A DNA stretch of 64,000 nt from Dermatobacter hominis (GCF_020715685.1 NZ_CP085840.1:992001-1056000); one strand, 5' to 3'; counted from the stretch's first letter, positions 8,627 to 17,474 are shown. Notes: generated by a model from the sequence alone, not told the origin. Numbers and translations are program-made.

Positions 8627-9312
8627 GGGGTGTCTCCGTTCGTGGTGGATCCCTCGGAGGACCCGATCGTGGTGGGGGTGTAGGCCGGCACGGGCTCGTG
8701 CTCGCGGTCGTGGCCCAGGACGGTGAGCAGGTGCTCGTGCAGCTCGAACCAGATGCCGTGGTACGACGACCCCGACGCTCGGGCGAGCCACTCGGTCCGG
8801 CCCGCGACCACGTGGTCGTGGGCCTCCTGCAGCCGGGGGACGTACCCGGCGAAGCGGTCGAGCACGCCGGTCAGCCGGTCGAGCAGCTCGACCGCTGCCG
8901 GGTGCAGCTCGATCAGGCGGCGCAGCACCGCAGCGTCCCGCTCGGCATCCGCGTGGTCGTTGGGGACGTGCTCCCCGTCGACGACCACGACCTGCCAGTC
9001 GGTGCAGATCGACAGCAGCTCGGCGTTGAGCGGCAGGAAGTCGAGGTACGCGTCGGTCACCGCGTCCCGGGCGCCGGCGGCGTCGACCTCGGCGGCCAGC
9101 AGCTCCTGGCCCCGCCGCCTGCCGGCCGCGGTGAGCGTCCAGCCGACGATCCGGCCGTCGCGCCGCTGGACCCAGCGGTGCGACTCGTACTCGGCGAGGG
9201 CCGGCGCGACCCGTTCGTCGGGCTCGCCCGCCGCCGCCGCCAGCACGTCGGTCGGGGCGAACGCCCGCACCCGCAGCTGGAGCAGCAGCGTGGCCGCCAG
9301 GTCGTCCGACAT
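8623..9312 (-). CDS. winged-helix domain protein of unknown function
   Basis: A 229-aa protein I cannot name. Residues 1-75 look like a winged helix-turn-helix (LLLQLRVRAFAPTDVLAAAAG, then ESHRWVQRRDGRIVGWTLTAAGRRRG, a MarR/PadR-like wing). The rest is an acidic helical domain with FLPLNAELLSICTDWQVV and YHGIWFELHEHLLTVLGHDRE. The stop overlaps the dapA start (ATGA), so it is translated just ahead of dapA and RNase J. It may sense a metabolite and regulate, or its DNA-binding fold may be used otherwise. No signal peptide or membrane segment. Confidence 0.65.
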   Translation of the reverse strand: MSDDLAATLLLQLRVRAFAPTDVLAAAAGEPDERVAPALAEYESHRWVQRRDGRIVGWTLTAAGRRRGQELLAAEVDAAGARDAVTDAYLDFLPLNAELLSICTDWQVVVVDGEHVPNDHADAERDAAVLRRLIELHPAAVELLDRLTGVLDRFAGYVPRLQEAHDHVVAGRTEWLARASGSSYHGIWFELHEHLLTVLGHDREHEPVPAYTPTTIGSSEGSTTNGDTP

Positions 9313-9366
9313 CGAGGTCAGGCTACTGGAGGCCCCCGACGGGCCCGGGACGACTTCGCGAGGCCG

Positions 9367-9434
9367 CCGCTCAGGCGGTGCCCCCGCTCCCTGCCGCTCA
9401 GGCGGGGCCCCCGCTCCCCGCCGCTCAGGCGGTG
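9367..9434. repeat. 27-bp tandem repeat, about 2.5 copies, overlapping a gene 3' end
   Basis: The word CCGCTCAGGCGG recurs at 9367, 9394 and 9421, period 27, with CCCCCGCTCCC between. Read on the minus strand each copy is CCGC-CTGA-GCGG, a small hairpin. The last copy contains the UGA stop of the ferritin-like gene (9425). A 23-base stretch of this repeat recurs around 54790-54812. Confidence 0.7.
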
Positions 9435-10552
9435 CGCTGGTCGGCGTCGGTGAGGGCGAAGCTCTCGTACTCCTCGCCCGTGTCCACCCAGTCCTCGAAC
9501 TGGATGACGCCGATCTCCTCGAACCGGCGGCGCAGCCAGGCGTCGTTGCGGTCGAGCAGGCCGAGCTTCTTGCAGTTCGGCACGATCTTAGAGAACAGCA
9601 TCATCTGGAACATCTGGCGGGTGGGCGTCCGCATGACGAGCTCGATGGCCTCCTTGACCGGCACGTCCATGCGCTCCCACACCTCCTGCTGGAGGAAGCG
9701 GTCCCGCATGCGCACGGCGGCCTCGAACGCGAACTGCTGGCGCTCGAAGATCTCGGCGTCGGTGAGGCCCTGGTAGTACTCCTGCAGCGACAGCACGCCG
9801 AATGCGACGTGGCGGGCCTCGTCGCTCATGACGTAGCGGAGCAGCTGCTTGAGGAGCGGCTCGGTCGACATCTGGTGCATGAAGCCGAAGGCGGCCAGCG
9901 CCAGCCCCTCGACCATGACCTGCATGCCCAGGTAGGTCATGTCCCACCGGCTGTCGCTGACGATGTCGTCGAGCAGCATCTTCAGGTGGGCGTTGACCGG
10001 GTAGTGCCCGCTCAGCTTGGTGTCGAGGTACTTGGCGAAGACCTCGACGTGTCGGGCCTCGTCCATGACCTGGGTCGAGGCGTAGTACTTGGCGTCGATC
10101 CACGGCACCGTCTCGACGATCTTGGCCGTGCAGATGAGCGCACCCTGCTCACCGTGCATGAACTGGCTGAGCGTCCAGTTCTGGCTCTCGATCCCGAGGC
10201 GCATCCACTGGTCCTCGGTCCAGTGCTCGAACGGCGTGCCGGTCACGTCGAAGTCGGCCAGGCCCAGGCCCTGGGCGCCGTTCTGCTCGGCGTTGGCGAT
10301 CACGATCGACTCCTGGTCGACCTCGGTCTCCCACGGCAGGTCGGTCTCCCCGTTCCACATGGAGACCTTGGCCTTCTCGTAGAGCTTGTCGAGCGCGGGC
10401 CGGGCGCCCTTCTCGTAGTCCCACGTGAAGATCGCCTCGGAGTTCTGGCGGACGGCCGAGATGACCTCGTCGCGGTCGGTGTTGGTGACGGCCAGGATCG
10501 CCTCCAGGTCGTCGACGTCGGCCCGGCCGATCAGCTCCTCGTTGGTGCTCAT
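9425..10552 (-). CDS. ferritin-like diiron-carboxylate protein
   Basis: A 375-aa protein with a four-helix diiron site: E135 (HGEQGA), E165 and H168 (DEARH), E215 (VEGLALA), E245 and H248 (DEARH). That is the four-Glu, two-His ligand set of ribonucleotide reductase R2-like oxidases and diiron oxygenases. It resembles R2-like or AurF-like oxygenases rather than iron-storage ferritin, and lacks an obvious signal peptide. The substrate is unknown. A TetR gene lies 61 bases upstream on the same strand, so both probably share a promoter and are co-regulated. The stop codon lies in a tandem repeat. Confidence 0.75.
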   Translation of the reverse strand: MSTNEELIGRADVDDLEAILAVTNTDRDEVISAVRQNSEAIFTWDYEKGARPALDKLYEKAKVSMWNGETDLPWETEVDQESIVIANAEQNGAQGLGLADFDVTGTPFEHWTEDQWMRLGIESQNWTLSQFMHGEQGALICTAKIVETVPWIDAKYYASTQVMDEARHVEVFAKYLDTKLSGHYPVNAHLKMLLDDIVSDSRWDMTYLGMQVMVEGLALAAFGFMHQMSTEPLLKQLLRYVMSDEARHVAFGVLSLQEYYQGLTDAEIFERQQFAFEAAVRMRDRFLQQEVWERMDVPVKEAIELVMRTPTRQMFQMMLFSKIVPNCKKLGLLDRNDAWLRRRFEEIGVIQFEDWVDTGEEYESFALTDADQRTA

Positions 10553-10613
10553 GTGGGTGCTCCTGTGTCTCGCTCGAGTGGTGGGTCGGCCGCCGGAGGG
10601 CGGGCCGGTTCGA

Positions 10614-11312
10614 TCACGCCGCCGGCGCCAGGCCGGGCAGCAGGTAGGTGTCGACCAGGCGGCGGGCCGTGGCCTCGTCGCCGGGGTCGATCTCGTCGGA
10701 CGGGGTCAGCAGGTACGACACGACGATGCGGGCCGCCCACATCGCGGCGTGGCTTGCCCGCTCGGGCGGCAGGAACCGCAGCAGCGACGGGCCGAAGGCG
10801 GCGCCGGCGAGGAGGAACAACGAGTCCAGGCGGTCGAAGGCGAGGAACGACTCGACGGCCTCCCACTCGTGCTCGCGGACGTAGCCGAGCGCCCGGTGGT
10901 CGCGCAGGCGGGTGATGGCCACGCTGATCGCCCGGGCCAGGCAGGCGCCCAGGTCGTCGAAGGCGTCGAGCTCGTCGCGCAGGTCGGCCACCAGGCGGGT
11001 GACCTCGGTGGCCAGCGCGACCTGGAGGATCGCATCCTTGCCGCCGGGGAAGAGCCGGTACACCGTGGCCCGCGACGTGCCGGCGGTGCGGGCGACGTCC
11101 TCGACCGTCGTCTTGGCCATGCCCCAGCGGGCGATGCACTCGAACAGCGCGTCCACGACCCGCTCCTCGGCGCTGCCGGGCTCGACCGCGGTCGCCAGCT
11201 CGACGATGCGGGCCCGTTGCAGGGCGACGGCCTCGTCCCGGGTGCCCGCAGCTCCCGCACCAGCGATGCTGGCCGTGCTGCTCGCCCCGGACCCCCCGGT
11301 CGCCGACGTCAT
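10614..11312 (-). CDS. TetR family transcriptional regulator
   Basis: A 232-aa repressor. After a 40-residue Ala/Ser-rich leader comes the DNA-binding domain (about 45-95): ALFECIARWGMAKTTVEDVA, then TAGTSRATVYRLFPGGKDAI, the HTH with the TetR YxxFxxK signature. The C-terminal ligand domain is all-helical with no recognisable binding residues. It is directly upstream of the diiron oxygenase-like gene and is its likely regulator. The ATG is the annotated start; an internal start near residue 20 is possible. Confidence 0.85.
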   Translation of the reverse strand: MTSATGGSGASSTASIAGAGAAGTRDEAVALQRARIVELATAVEPGSAEERVVDALFECIARWGMAKTTVEDVARTAGTSRATVYRLFPGGKDAILQVALATEVTRLVADLRDELDAFDDLGACLARAISVAITRLRDHRALGYVREHEWEAVESFLAFDRLDSLFLLAGAAFGPSLLRFLPPERASHAAMWAARIVVSYLLTPSDEIDPGDEATARRLVDTYLLPGLAPAA

Positions 11313-11380
11313 GGGTGGAACACTAAGACCGGATCTGTCTCATCGCTACGCAACGCGGGAGTGACATCCGTCGCAGCGTG

Positions 11381-11406
11381 GGTCGCGCCGCCGACCCAGC
11401 GCGACC
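11381..11406 (-). terminator. intergenic hairpin between the two TetR genes
   Basis: GGTCGCGC and GCGCGACC form a perfect 8-bp stem with a 10-base loop, 100 bases after the stop of the upstream TetR gene. It could end the SURF1-TetR transcript. No U-run. Confidence 0.35.
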
Positions 11407-11505
11407 ACGGAGCGTGGCGAACGCGCGTCGGGGACGCGTCGGCGGACGCGCGGAGTGGGGCCCGGTCAGCGTCTGGCTGCCGGAGCCGGCTCGCCGACCG
11501 CTGCC

Positions 11506-12141
11506 TCAGCGCGGTCCGGACCCCGCCGGCGGGACGACGATCCCGCCGAGGAACTCGGTCCGCACGAGGTGGCGGGTCTGGTCCCGGTCCGTGAGGTCCC
11601 AGCCCGCCGGGCTGCCCATGTAGGAGAGGATCATCCGGGTCAGGTAGTCCGACGCCTCGCGCACGTCGACCCCCGGGCGGAGCCGGCCGGCCGCCGCCTC
11701 GGCCTCGAGGAGCTCGGTCAGGTAGTCCCGGATGACCTGGTGGACGATCGTCTCGCTGGGCTGCAGCGCGCTCACCAGCTCGTCGAGCTCCGGTTCGAGC
11801 AGGTTGGCCATGATCGTGCTGCGACGGATCAGCTTCGTCCCGATGACCAACCCGGCGACGAGCCGCTCCTCCATCGTCGGGAGGTCGTCGACGGCGAGCG
11901 CGAGGCGCCGCCAGAACCGCCCCACCTCCCACGTGGCCGTCTCGGACACGAGCTGGCTGCGGCCGCCGGGGAAGTGGCGGTAGAGCGTGGTGCGCGACAG
12001 CTCGGCCTCCGCCGCGACCGCCTCCATCGACACGTTGCGCACGCCGTCGCGCTCCACGCAGCGGATGGCGGCGGCCATGATCCGCTCCCGCACGTCGGCG
12101 GCCTGGCCGCCTCCCCCACCCGCCGTGGGCTCGTCAGCCAC
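11506..12141 (-). CDS. TetR family transcriptional regulator
   Basis: A 211-aa repressor with the HTH at about residues 18-65: RERIMAAAIRCVERDGVRNV, then AELSRTTLYRHFPGGRSQLV. The remainder is a helical ligand domain. Its start overlaps the end of the SURF1 gene by eight bases, an arrangement that couples translation. This makes a SURF1-TetR operon, so the regulator may respond to membrane or respiratory state, but that is inference. Sequence similarity with the TetR gene at 10614 is limited to the DNA-binding domain. Confidence 0.85.
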   Translation of the reverse strand: MADEPTAGGGGGQAADVRERIMAAAIRCVERDGVRNVSMEAVAAEAELSRTTLYRHFPGGRSQLVSETATWEVGRFWRRLALAVDDLPTMEERLVAGLVIGTKLIRRSTIMANLLEPELDELVSALQPSETIVHQVIRDYLTELLEAEAAAGRLRPGVDVREASDYLTRMILSYMGSPAGWDLTDRDQTRHLVRTEFLGGIVVPPAGSGPR

Positions 12142-12991
12142 GGTCGGCGGCGTCGCCGGCGCCGGCGGGGCTCGGCACCGGTTCGGCGTCGTCGTCGGGC
12201 GTCTGGTCGCCCCGGGCCCGGTTGCGGGCGACGCGCCGCAGGACGAGCGGGTACCCGACCACCGCGATCGTGGCGAAGATCCACCACTGGATCATGTAGG
12301 AGAAGTTGGTCTCCGGCGTCGGGACGTCGATCTTCACCGGCTCCGGCAGACCACCGGTCGAGGCGGGCTGCGGCGGCGCCTGGCCGTCGAGCACGACGTA
12401 GACCGGCTCGAAGCCGGCGTCGACCTGCTGGTCGAGCCGCGGGACGTCGACGCGGGCCAACGTGCGCAGCGTGCCCTCCTCGGGGTCGGTCCCGCCGAAG
12501 GTGCCCTGCTGCTGGCTCCGCTGCACCAGCCCCGTCACGGTGACCTGGCCCTCGGGCGGCTCGGACCCCGGGAACGGCGGAGCCGGCGGGTCGACGTCGA
12601 GCGGGACCCAGCCCCGCACGACGGCCACGGCCGTGCCGTCGCCCTGCACGAGCGGCGTGAGGACCCACGCACCGGGGGCACCGCCCTGGCTGCGGTTGCG
12701 GACCAGGACCTCGCCGGCGGCGTCGTAGGTGCCGGTGACCTCGACGCGGCGGAACTCGACGGATTCGGGGACTGCGGCGGGCGGCGTCGTCGGGCTCACC
12801 CCGGCGTCGCCGAGGACGTCGTCGAGCGGCACGGGCGTGCTCGCCGCCTGCTCCGCGAGCGCGTCGGACTTCGCCCGCTCGTCGATCCAGCGCTGCCGCT
12901 GCCAGAAGCCGAGCCCGATCATCGCCACGACGGCGAGCGCGACGAGCACGTGGCTCACGATCCACGCCGGCCGGCGCAGGAAGTCGTACAT
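12134..12991 (-). CDS. SURF1 family cytochrome c oxidase assembly protein
   Basis: A 285-aa membrane protein. One membrane helix is at the N-terminus (about 10-28, IVSHVLVALAVVAMIGLGFWQ, followed by the SURF1-typical WQ-x-R-x). A soluble domain follows, with VEVTGTYDAAGEVLVRNRSQGGAPGAWVLTPLV and VVRGWVP. A second helix near 240-260 has FSYMIQWWIFATIAVVGYPL, the family's Q-W-W/W-F signature. SURF1 proteins help insert haem a into cytochrome oxidase. The C-terminal 30 residues are acidic and cytoplasmic. The gene overlaps the following TetR gene. Confidence 0.88.
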   Translation of the reverse strand: MYDFLRRPAWIVSHVLVALAVVAMIGLGFWQRQRWIDERAKSDALAEQAASTPVPLDDVLGDAGVSPTTPPAAVPESVEFRRVEVTGTYDAAGEVLVRNRSQGGAPGAWVLTPLVQGDGTAVAVVRGWVPLDVDPPAPPFPGSEPPEGQVTVTGLVQRSQQQGTFGGTDPEEGTLRTLARVDVPRLDQQVDAGFEPVYVVLDGQAPPQPASTGGLPEPVKIDVPTPETNFSYMIQWWIFATIAVVGYPLVLRRVARNRARGDQTPDDDAEPVPSPAGAGDAADRG

Positions 12992-12992
12992 C

Positions 12993-13020
12993 GCTCCGGA
13001 CGTTACGACCGCCCCGGAGC
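12993..13020 (-). terminator. weak hairpin between acyl-CoA ligase and SURF1 genes
   Basis: GCTCCGG and CCGGAGC form a 7-bp stem around a 14-base loop in the 100-base gap between the ligase stop and the SURF1 start. Low confidence. Confidence 0.25.
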
Positions 13021-13091
13021 ACCCACCATTCCGGGCCCGGACGTCACCCGGACGCAGCGCCGGGGCACGACGGATCGGCCGGCGCCCGCGC

Positions 13092-14723
13092 TCAGGAGCC
13101 CTCCGCCGTGGGGAGCGTGTGGTGGGCGAACTTGTCGCGCAGGTCCTTCTTCGAGAACTTGCCGACGCTGGTCTTCGGCACCTCGTCGATGAAGACGACG
13201 TCGTCGGGCAGCCACCACTTGGCGACCCGGCCGTCGAGGAACTCGACGACCTCGTCCTTGGTGAGGTCCTCGCCCGGCTTGATCACCACGCAGGCGAGCG
13301 GGCGCTCCGCCCACTTGGGGTGCGGGAGCCCGATGACGGCGGCCTCGGCGACCTTGGGGTGGGCCATGATCTCGTTCTCGAGCTCGACCGAGCTGATCCA
13401 CTCGCCGCCCGACTTCACGACGTCCTTCGTGCGGTCGACGATCCGGACGTAGCCCTCGGGGGTGATCACGGCGACGTCGCCCGTCTTGAGCCAGCCGTCC
13501 TCGGTGAACGACTCGGGCGAGCGGGGGTCGTCGTAGTAGCCCGCCGCGATCCACGGGCCGGCGGCCTGGAGCTCGCCGCGGCTCACGCCGTCCCACGGCA
13601 GGACCTCGCCGGTCGCCTGGTCGGCGATGCGCAGCTCGACGCCGAGCAGCGGCCGCCCCTGCGACGAGCGCACGTCGGCCAGCTCGTCCTCGGGCAGGCC
13701 GGTGAGCGCCGAGGTGATCGTCGCCACCGACGCGACCGGGCTCGTCTCGGTCATGCCCCAGGCCTGGAGGATCGGGAGGCCGATCTGCTCCCGGTAGGCC
13801 TCGGACAGGGCCCGGGGCACCGCGGAGCCGCCGCACGGGATGGCACGGAGCGACGAGGTGTCGCGGCCGGCGAGCTCGGGCAGCACGCCCATCCAGATCG
13901 TCGGCACGCCCGCCGCCAGCGTGACGTGCTCGGACTCGATCATCTCGGCGAGCTTGGCGGGGACCATGTTCGGGCCGGGCAGCACGAGCTTGGCGCCCGA
14001 GGCGACGCCTGCGTGGGCGAGGCCCCAGGCGTTGGCGTGGAACATGGGCACGACCGGCAGGACGACGTCGCGCTCGGAGACCCCGATCGAGTCGGCCAGC
14101 ATCACGCCCATCGTGTGCAGGAACGTCGAGCGGTGGGTGTAGACGACGCCCTTGGGGTTGCCGGTGGTGCCGGACGTGTAGCACATCGACGCGGCCCGCT
14201 GCTCGTCGTCGACGGTGAACTCGGCGGGCGTCGCCGCCGCGAGCAGCTCCTCGTAGTCGAGCAGCTCGACGCCGTCGGGGTCGGGGGCCTGGCCGCCGTC
14301 CTCCATCACCACCAGGTGGCGCACGGTCTCGAACGTCGGGAGGAGCGGTCCGAGCAGGCCGAGGAGCGACCGGTCGACGAAGATGACCTCGTCCTCGGCG
14401 TGGTTGACGATGTAGGTGACCTGCTCGGGGAAGAGCCGGATGTTCAGGGTGTGAAGGACCCGGCCCGAGCACGGGGCGCCGAAGTAGAGCTCGAGGTGCC
14501 GGCCCGTGTTCCAGGCGAAGGTGGCGACGCGACCGTCGGCCGAGATGCCGAGGTCGTCGAGCGCCCCCGCCAGGCGCCGCGTCCGGGCCGCCCACTCGGC
14601 GTAGGTGCGGCGCTCGGTGCCGTCGGCGGTCGCCGTGACGACCTCCTTGTCGGGCGCCAGCCGTTCGGCGCGCTCGAAGATGTGGTTCAACGTCAGCGGA
14701 CGGTCCTGCATCGTGCCCTGCAC
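13092..14723 (-). CDS. long-chain fatty-acid-CoA ligase (AMP-binding)
   Basis: An ANL-superfamily adenylating enzyme of about 543 aa. Seen in order: [19 protein letters not shown], the A3 P-loop [19 protein letters not shown] (about 185), [10 protein letters not shown], the [11 protein letters not shown] motif, [11 protein letters not shown] with the adenosine-binding Asp, [16 protein letters not shown], and the C-terminal catalytic lysine in [13 protein letters not shown]. It resembles the medium/long-chain acyl-CoA ligases of actinobacteria. Start: GTG at 14723 sits behind AGGGGGAACC; ATG at 14711 is a close alternative. It diverges from the VTT-like membrane protein gene. Confidence 0.9.
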   Translation of the reverse strand: MQGTMQDRPLTLNHIFERAERLAPDKEVVTATADGTERRTYAEWAARTRRLAGALDDLGISADGRVATFAWNTGRHLELYFGAPCSGRVLHTLNIRLFPEQVTYIVNHAEDEVIFVDRSLLGLLGPLLPTFETVRHLVVMEDGGQAPDPDGVELLDYEELLAAATPAEFTVDDEQRAASMCYTSGTTGNPKGVVYTHRSTFLHTMGVMLADSIGVSERDVVLPVVPMFHANAWGLAHAGVASGAKLVLPGPNMVPAKLAEMIESEHVTLAAGVPTIWMGVLPELAGRDTSSLRAIPCGGSAVPRALSEAYREQIGLPILQAWGMTETSPVASVATITSALTGLPEDELADVRSSQGRPLLGVELRIADQATGEVLPWDGVSRGELQAAGPWIAAGYYDDPRSPESFTEDGWLKTGDVAVITPEGYVRIVDRTKDVVKSGGEWISSVELENEIMAHPKVAEAAVIGLPHPKWAERPLACVVIKPGEDLTKDEVVEFLDGRVAKWWLPDDVVFIDEVPKTSVGKFSKKDLRDKFAHHTLPTAEGS

Positions 14724-14910
14724 GGTTCCCCCTAGGTCTCGGGCCGGCCGGGTGGGGCCGGGCACTGCCGGTGGGCCGGCGCCTCCCCCGACGTCGCCAC
14801 CTGTAGGGTCGAGCGTAGGCCGACGGCAGCGAGCACGACGGGCCGGACCGGACGTCGTGCGCGATCGGGGCCGGGACGCCGTCCGGTGCGGCCGGCCCCA
14901 CGAGATCGCC

Positions 14911-15606
14911 ATGTCCGACGCCGCCCCCGCTCTCCCGCCCGACCACCAGACGCACCCCCGCTGGCTGCTCCCGACGCTGACGGCCGGCATCGTCGTCCTG
15001 GTCATCGCGTCCAACGTCGGCAACATGATCTGGGCCAGCTGGGTCGAGGACCGACCGCTCGGGCTGCTCGCGCTGAACTCGTCGAACAAGTACCTGCTGG
15101 TGACGTCGGTGAGCCTCGAGTTCGTGCCGATGCTGCTCGTGGCGACGATCCGGCTGCTCGCCCCCGATCCGATCTTCTTCGCGATGGGCTGGCTGTACGG
15201 CGACCGGGCGCTGCACTGGGCCCGCCGGACGTTCCCGGGGGGCGCGCAGCTGCTCGACCAGGTGCACGAGGACCCACGCCTGGTGCACCGGGTCCTCAAC
15301 GTGCTGGTGGTCGTCGCGCCGAACAACCTGGTGTGCCTGGTGGCGGGCGTCGTCCGCTTCCCGATCAAGCGGTTCATCGTGCTCAACGTCGTCGGGACGA
15401 TCGGGCGGATCCTGCTGATGCGGTGGCTCGGCCTGTTCTTCGAGGACCAGATCGAGGACGTGCTCGACGTCGTCGACCGCTACCAGACCTGGCTGCTCTG
15501 GGGTTCGATCGCCGCGGTCGTGGCGTTCGTCGTCTGGCAGGTCCTGTCGGACCGCGGTCTCATCGGCGGCCTCGAGGATCTCGACGACGAGCTCGGCGAC
15601 GACTGA
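14911..15606 (+). CDS. VTT/DedA-like integral membrane protein
   Basis: A 231-aa protein with four to five hydrophobic segments: about 18-40 (WLLPTLTAGIVVLVIASNVG), 65-85, a re-entrant region 125-145 (VLVVVAPNNLVCLVAGVVRF), 150-168 and 190-215. The pattern VVRFPIKRFIVLNVVGTIGR, followed by a short membrane helix, resembles the VTT (SNARE-associated, DedA) domain, which carries lipids or undecaprenyl phosphate. The usual N-terminal DedA motif F-E-x-x-x-P-x-P is absent, so the family call is tentative. It diverges from the acyl-CoA ligase gene. The acidic end (DDELGDD) is cytoplasmic. Confidence 0.55.
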   Translation: MSDAAPALPPDHQTHPRWLLPTLTAGIVVLVIASNVGNMIWASWVEDRPLGLLALNSSNKYLLVTSVSLEFVPMLLVATIRLLAPDPIFFAMGWLYGDRALHWARRTFPGGAQLLDQVHEDPRLVHRVLNVLVVVAPNNLVCLVAGVVRFPIKRFIVLNVVGTIGRILLMRWLGLFFEDQIEDVLDVVDRYQTWLLWGSIAAVVAFVVWQVLSDRGLIGGLEDLDDELGDD

Positions 15607-15652
15607 GGCGCCGTCTCCCGGCACCGCTGCGGGGTGCGCGGCGTCCGAGCGG

Positions 15653-16444
15653 TCAGGTGCCGAGGTCGAGCAGGGCGTCGAGCCCGACGGTCACGCCGGG
15701 CCGCTCCCCCACCCGCTTCACCGCCAGCAGCACGCCGGGCATGAAGCTCGTGCGGTCGATCGAGTCGTGGCGCAGCGACAGCGTCTGCCCGGCGGTGCCG
15801 AGCAGCACCTCCTGGTGGGCGACGAGGCCGCGCATGCGCACCGAGTGGATCCGGATGTCGCCGGGGCCGACCCCGCCGCGGGCGCCCTCGGCCACCTCGG
15901 CGGTGGTCGGGTCGGGCGTCCACTCCTTGGACGCCGAGGCCATCAGCTGCGCGGTGTGCATCGCCGTGCCCGAGGGCGCGTCGACCTTCTGGTCGTGGTG
16001 CAGCTCGATGATCTCGGCAGAGTCGAAGTAGGGCGCGGCGATCGCGGCGAAGTGCATCATCAGCACCGCGCCGATCGCGAAGTTCGGGGCGATCACGCAG
16101 TTCGACGTCGTGAAGCGCGACCGGAAGACCTCGAGGTCGTCATCGGTGAACCCGGTCGTCCCCACGACGGCGTGGAGCCCGTGCTCGGCCAGCCAGGTCA
16201 GGTTCTCGACCGCCGCCGAGCGCTCGGTGAAGTCGACGACCACCTCGGCCCCGCTGCGCTCGAACGCCACGGGCGACCGCGACATCCGGATCTCGGCGTC
16301 GACCCCGGTCACCGTCCGCAGGTCGATGCCCGAGTAGCGGGGGTCGACCGCGGCGACGAGCTCGGTCTCGGGGTCGTCGTGGACCGCCTGGCAGACCGTG
16401 GCGCCCATGCGCCCGCCCGCTCCGAACACGCCGACCTTGATCAC
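15653..16444 (-). CDS. dapB: 4-hydroxy-tetrahydrodipicolinate reductase
   Basis: Second DAP/lysine-branch enzyme, 263 aa. The Rossmann loop VGVFGAGGRMGATV is at residues 4-17. VVDFTERSA is at about 80, GTTGF at 100, APNFAIGAVLMMHFA at about 125, and the catalytic signature IELHHDQKVDAPSGTA with the His-His and Lys at about 150-165. SVRMRGLVAHQEVLLG closes the substrate pocket. It is not next to dapA (7 kb away) and stands alone between a membrane protein and an enoyl-CoA hydratase gene. The stop is 46 bases from the convergent membrane-protein stop. Confidence 0.95.
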   Translation of the reverse strand: MIKVGVFGAGGRMGATVCQAVHDDPETELVAAVDPRYSGIDLRTVTGVDAEIRMSRSPVAFERSGAEVVVDFTERSAAVENLTWLAEHGLHAVVGTTGFTDDDLEVFRSRFTTSNCVIAPNFAIGAVLMMHFAAIAAPYFDSAEIIELHHDQKVDAPSGTAMHTAQLMASASKEWTPDPTTAEVAEGARGGVGPGDIRIHSVRMRGLVAHQEVLLGTAGQTLSLRHDSIDRTSFMPGVLLAVKRVGERPGVTVGLDALLDLGT

Positions 16445-16491
16445 ATCGCCGTCCTGCTCGCTGCCCGGATCACGCCGCCGATCGTAGTGCC

Positions 16492-16590
16492 GGGCTGATC
16501 CCGGCTCAGCCGCCGGGCTGGCCCCGGCTCAGCCGCCGGGCTGGCCCCGGCTCAGCCGCCGGGCTGATCCCGGCTCAGCCGCCGGGCTGG
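16492..16590. repeat. 23-bp tandem repeat, 4.3 copies
   Basis: GGGCTG(AT or GC)CC + CGGCTCAGCCGCC repeats at 16492, 16515, 16538, 16561 and partly 16584. The period of 23 is not a multiple of three. The fourth copy holds the UGA stop (16575-16577) of the enoyl-CoA hydratase gene. On that strand each copy contains CGGC-TGA-GCCG, so the stop codon is the loop of a mini hairpin. Confidence 0.85.
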
Positions 16591-17411
16591 TCGAACAGGT
16601 CCTTGCGCGGCTCGTCCAGGTACACCGGCTCGTCGTCCCGGTCGAACGCCCGGATCGCCGTCGGGAGGTTGTCGGTGAAGCCGGCCATCAGCTGGTTGCG
16701 GTCCTCGAACTCGATCGCGGCGTCGAGGCTCCCGATCTCGAGCTCGACCCAGAGCGACTGCTTGGTCGCCTCGAGCCCGTGGTGGCTGTAGCGCACCATC
16801 GACGCCGCCATGGCCAGCGCCTCGTCGAGCAGGTCATCCTCGGCCACGACGCGCGACACCAGCCCCATCCGCAGCGCCTCGGCCGCGTCGATCCGCCGGC
16901 CGGTCAGCATGATGTCGTTCGCGTTGGCGGCGCCGATCAGCCGGGGCAGCAGCCAGCCGGCCCCCATCTCGGCCGAGGTCAGCCCGTTGACGATGCCCGT
17001 GGCGTTGAACGTGGCGCCCTCGTCGGCGATGCGCAGGTCCGCGCCCAGGGCGAGGCACATGCCGCCGCCGTAGGCCGGTCCGTTGACCGCGGCGATCACC
17101 GGCTGCGGGATCGCCCGGAGCCGGCGGGTCAGCTGCGAGTAGGTCCGCATCGAGCGGCTGGCGATGCGGTGGACCGACAGGCCGTCGATGTTCGGGATGA
17201 CGCCGTAGTCCTTCAGGTCGAGACCGGAGCAGAAGGCGCGGCCCTCGCCGGTGAGCACCACGACCCGGGCCGCGTTGTCGCGACCGACCTCGGCCAGGCG
17301 CTCGTCGAGCTCGACCGCGAGGTCGATCGACAGGGCGTTGAGCCGCTCCGGGCGCCGGAGCCGCACGATCCGCACGTGCTCGTCCACCGCCTCGACCTGC
17401 ACCATCGACAT
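16575..17411 (-). CDS. enoyl-CoA hydratase/isomerase family protein
   Basis: A crotonase-fold protein of 278 aa. It shows RLRRPERLNALSIDLAVELD, the first oxyanion-hole segment GRAFCSGLDLKDYG, the second AVNGPAYGGGMCLALGADLR, and GLTSAEMGAGWLLPRLIG where the first catalytic Glu is expected. That Glu is not clearly in the standard position, so the reaction (hydration, isomerisation or other) is open. The ATG has GGGGGA 6-10 bases upstream. It diverges from serB. The 3' end, including the last codons (QPGG), is part of a 23-bp tandem repeat. Confidence 0.85.
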   Translation of the reverse strand: MSMVQVEAVDEHVRIVRLRRPERLNALSIDLAVELDERLAEVGRDNAARVVVLTGEGRAFCSGLDLKDYGVIPNIDGLSVHRIASRSMRTYSQLTRRLRAIPQPVIAAVNGPAYGGGMCLALGADLRIADEGATFNATGIVNGLTSAEMGAGWLLPRLIGAANANDIMLTGRRIDAAEALRMGLVSRVVAEDDLLDEALAMAASMVRYSHHGLEATKQSLWVELEIGSLDAAIEFEDRNQLMAGFTDNLPTAIRAFDRDDEPVYLDEPRKDLFDQPGG

Positions 17412-17474
17412 CTGCGTCCCCCGTCCTCACCGTCAGGTACCGACCGCACCCGGCGGGGCCGTACCGTACCGGTC

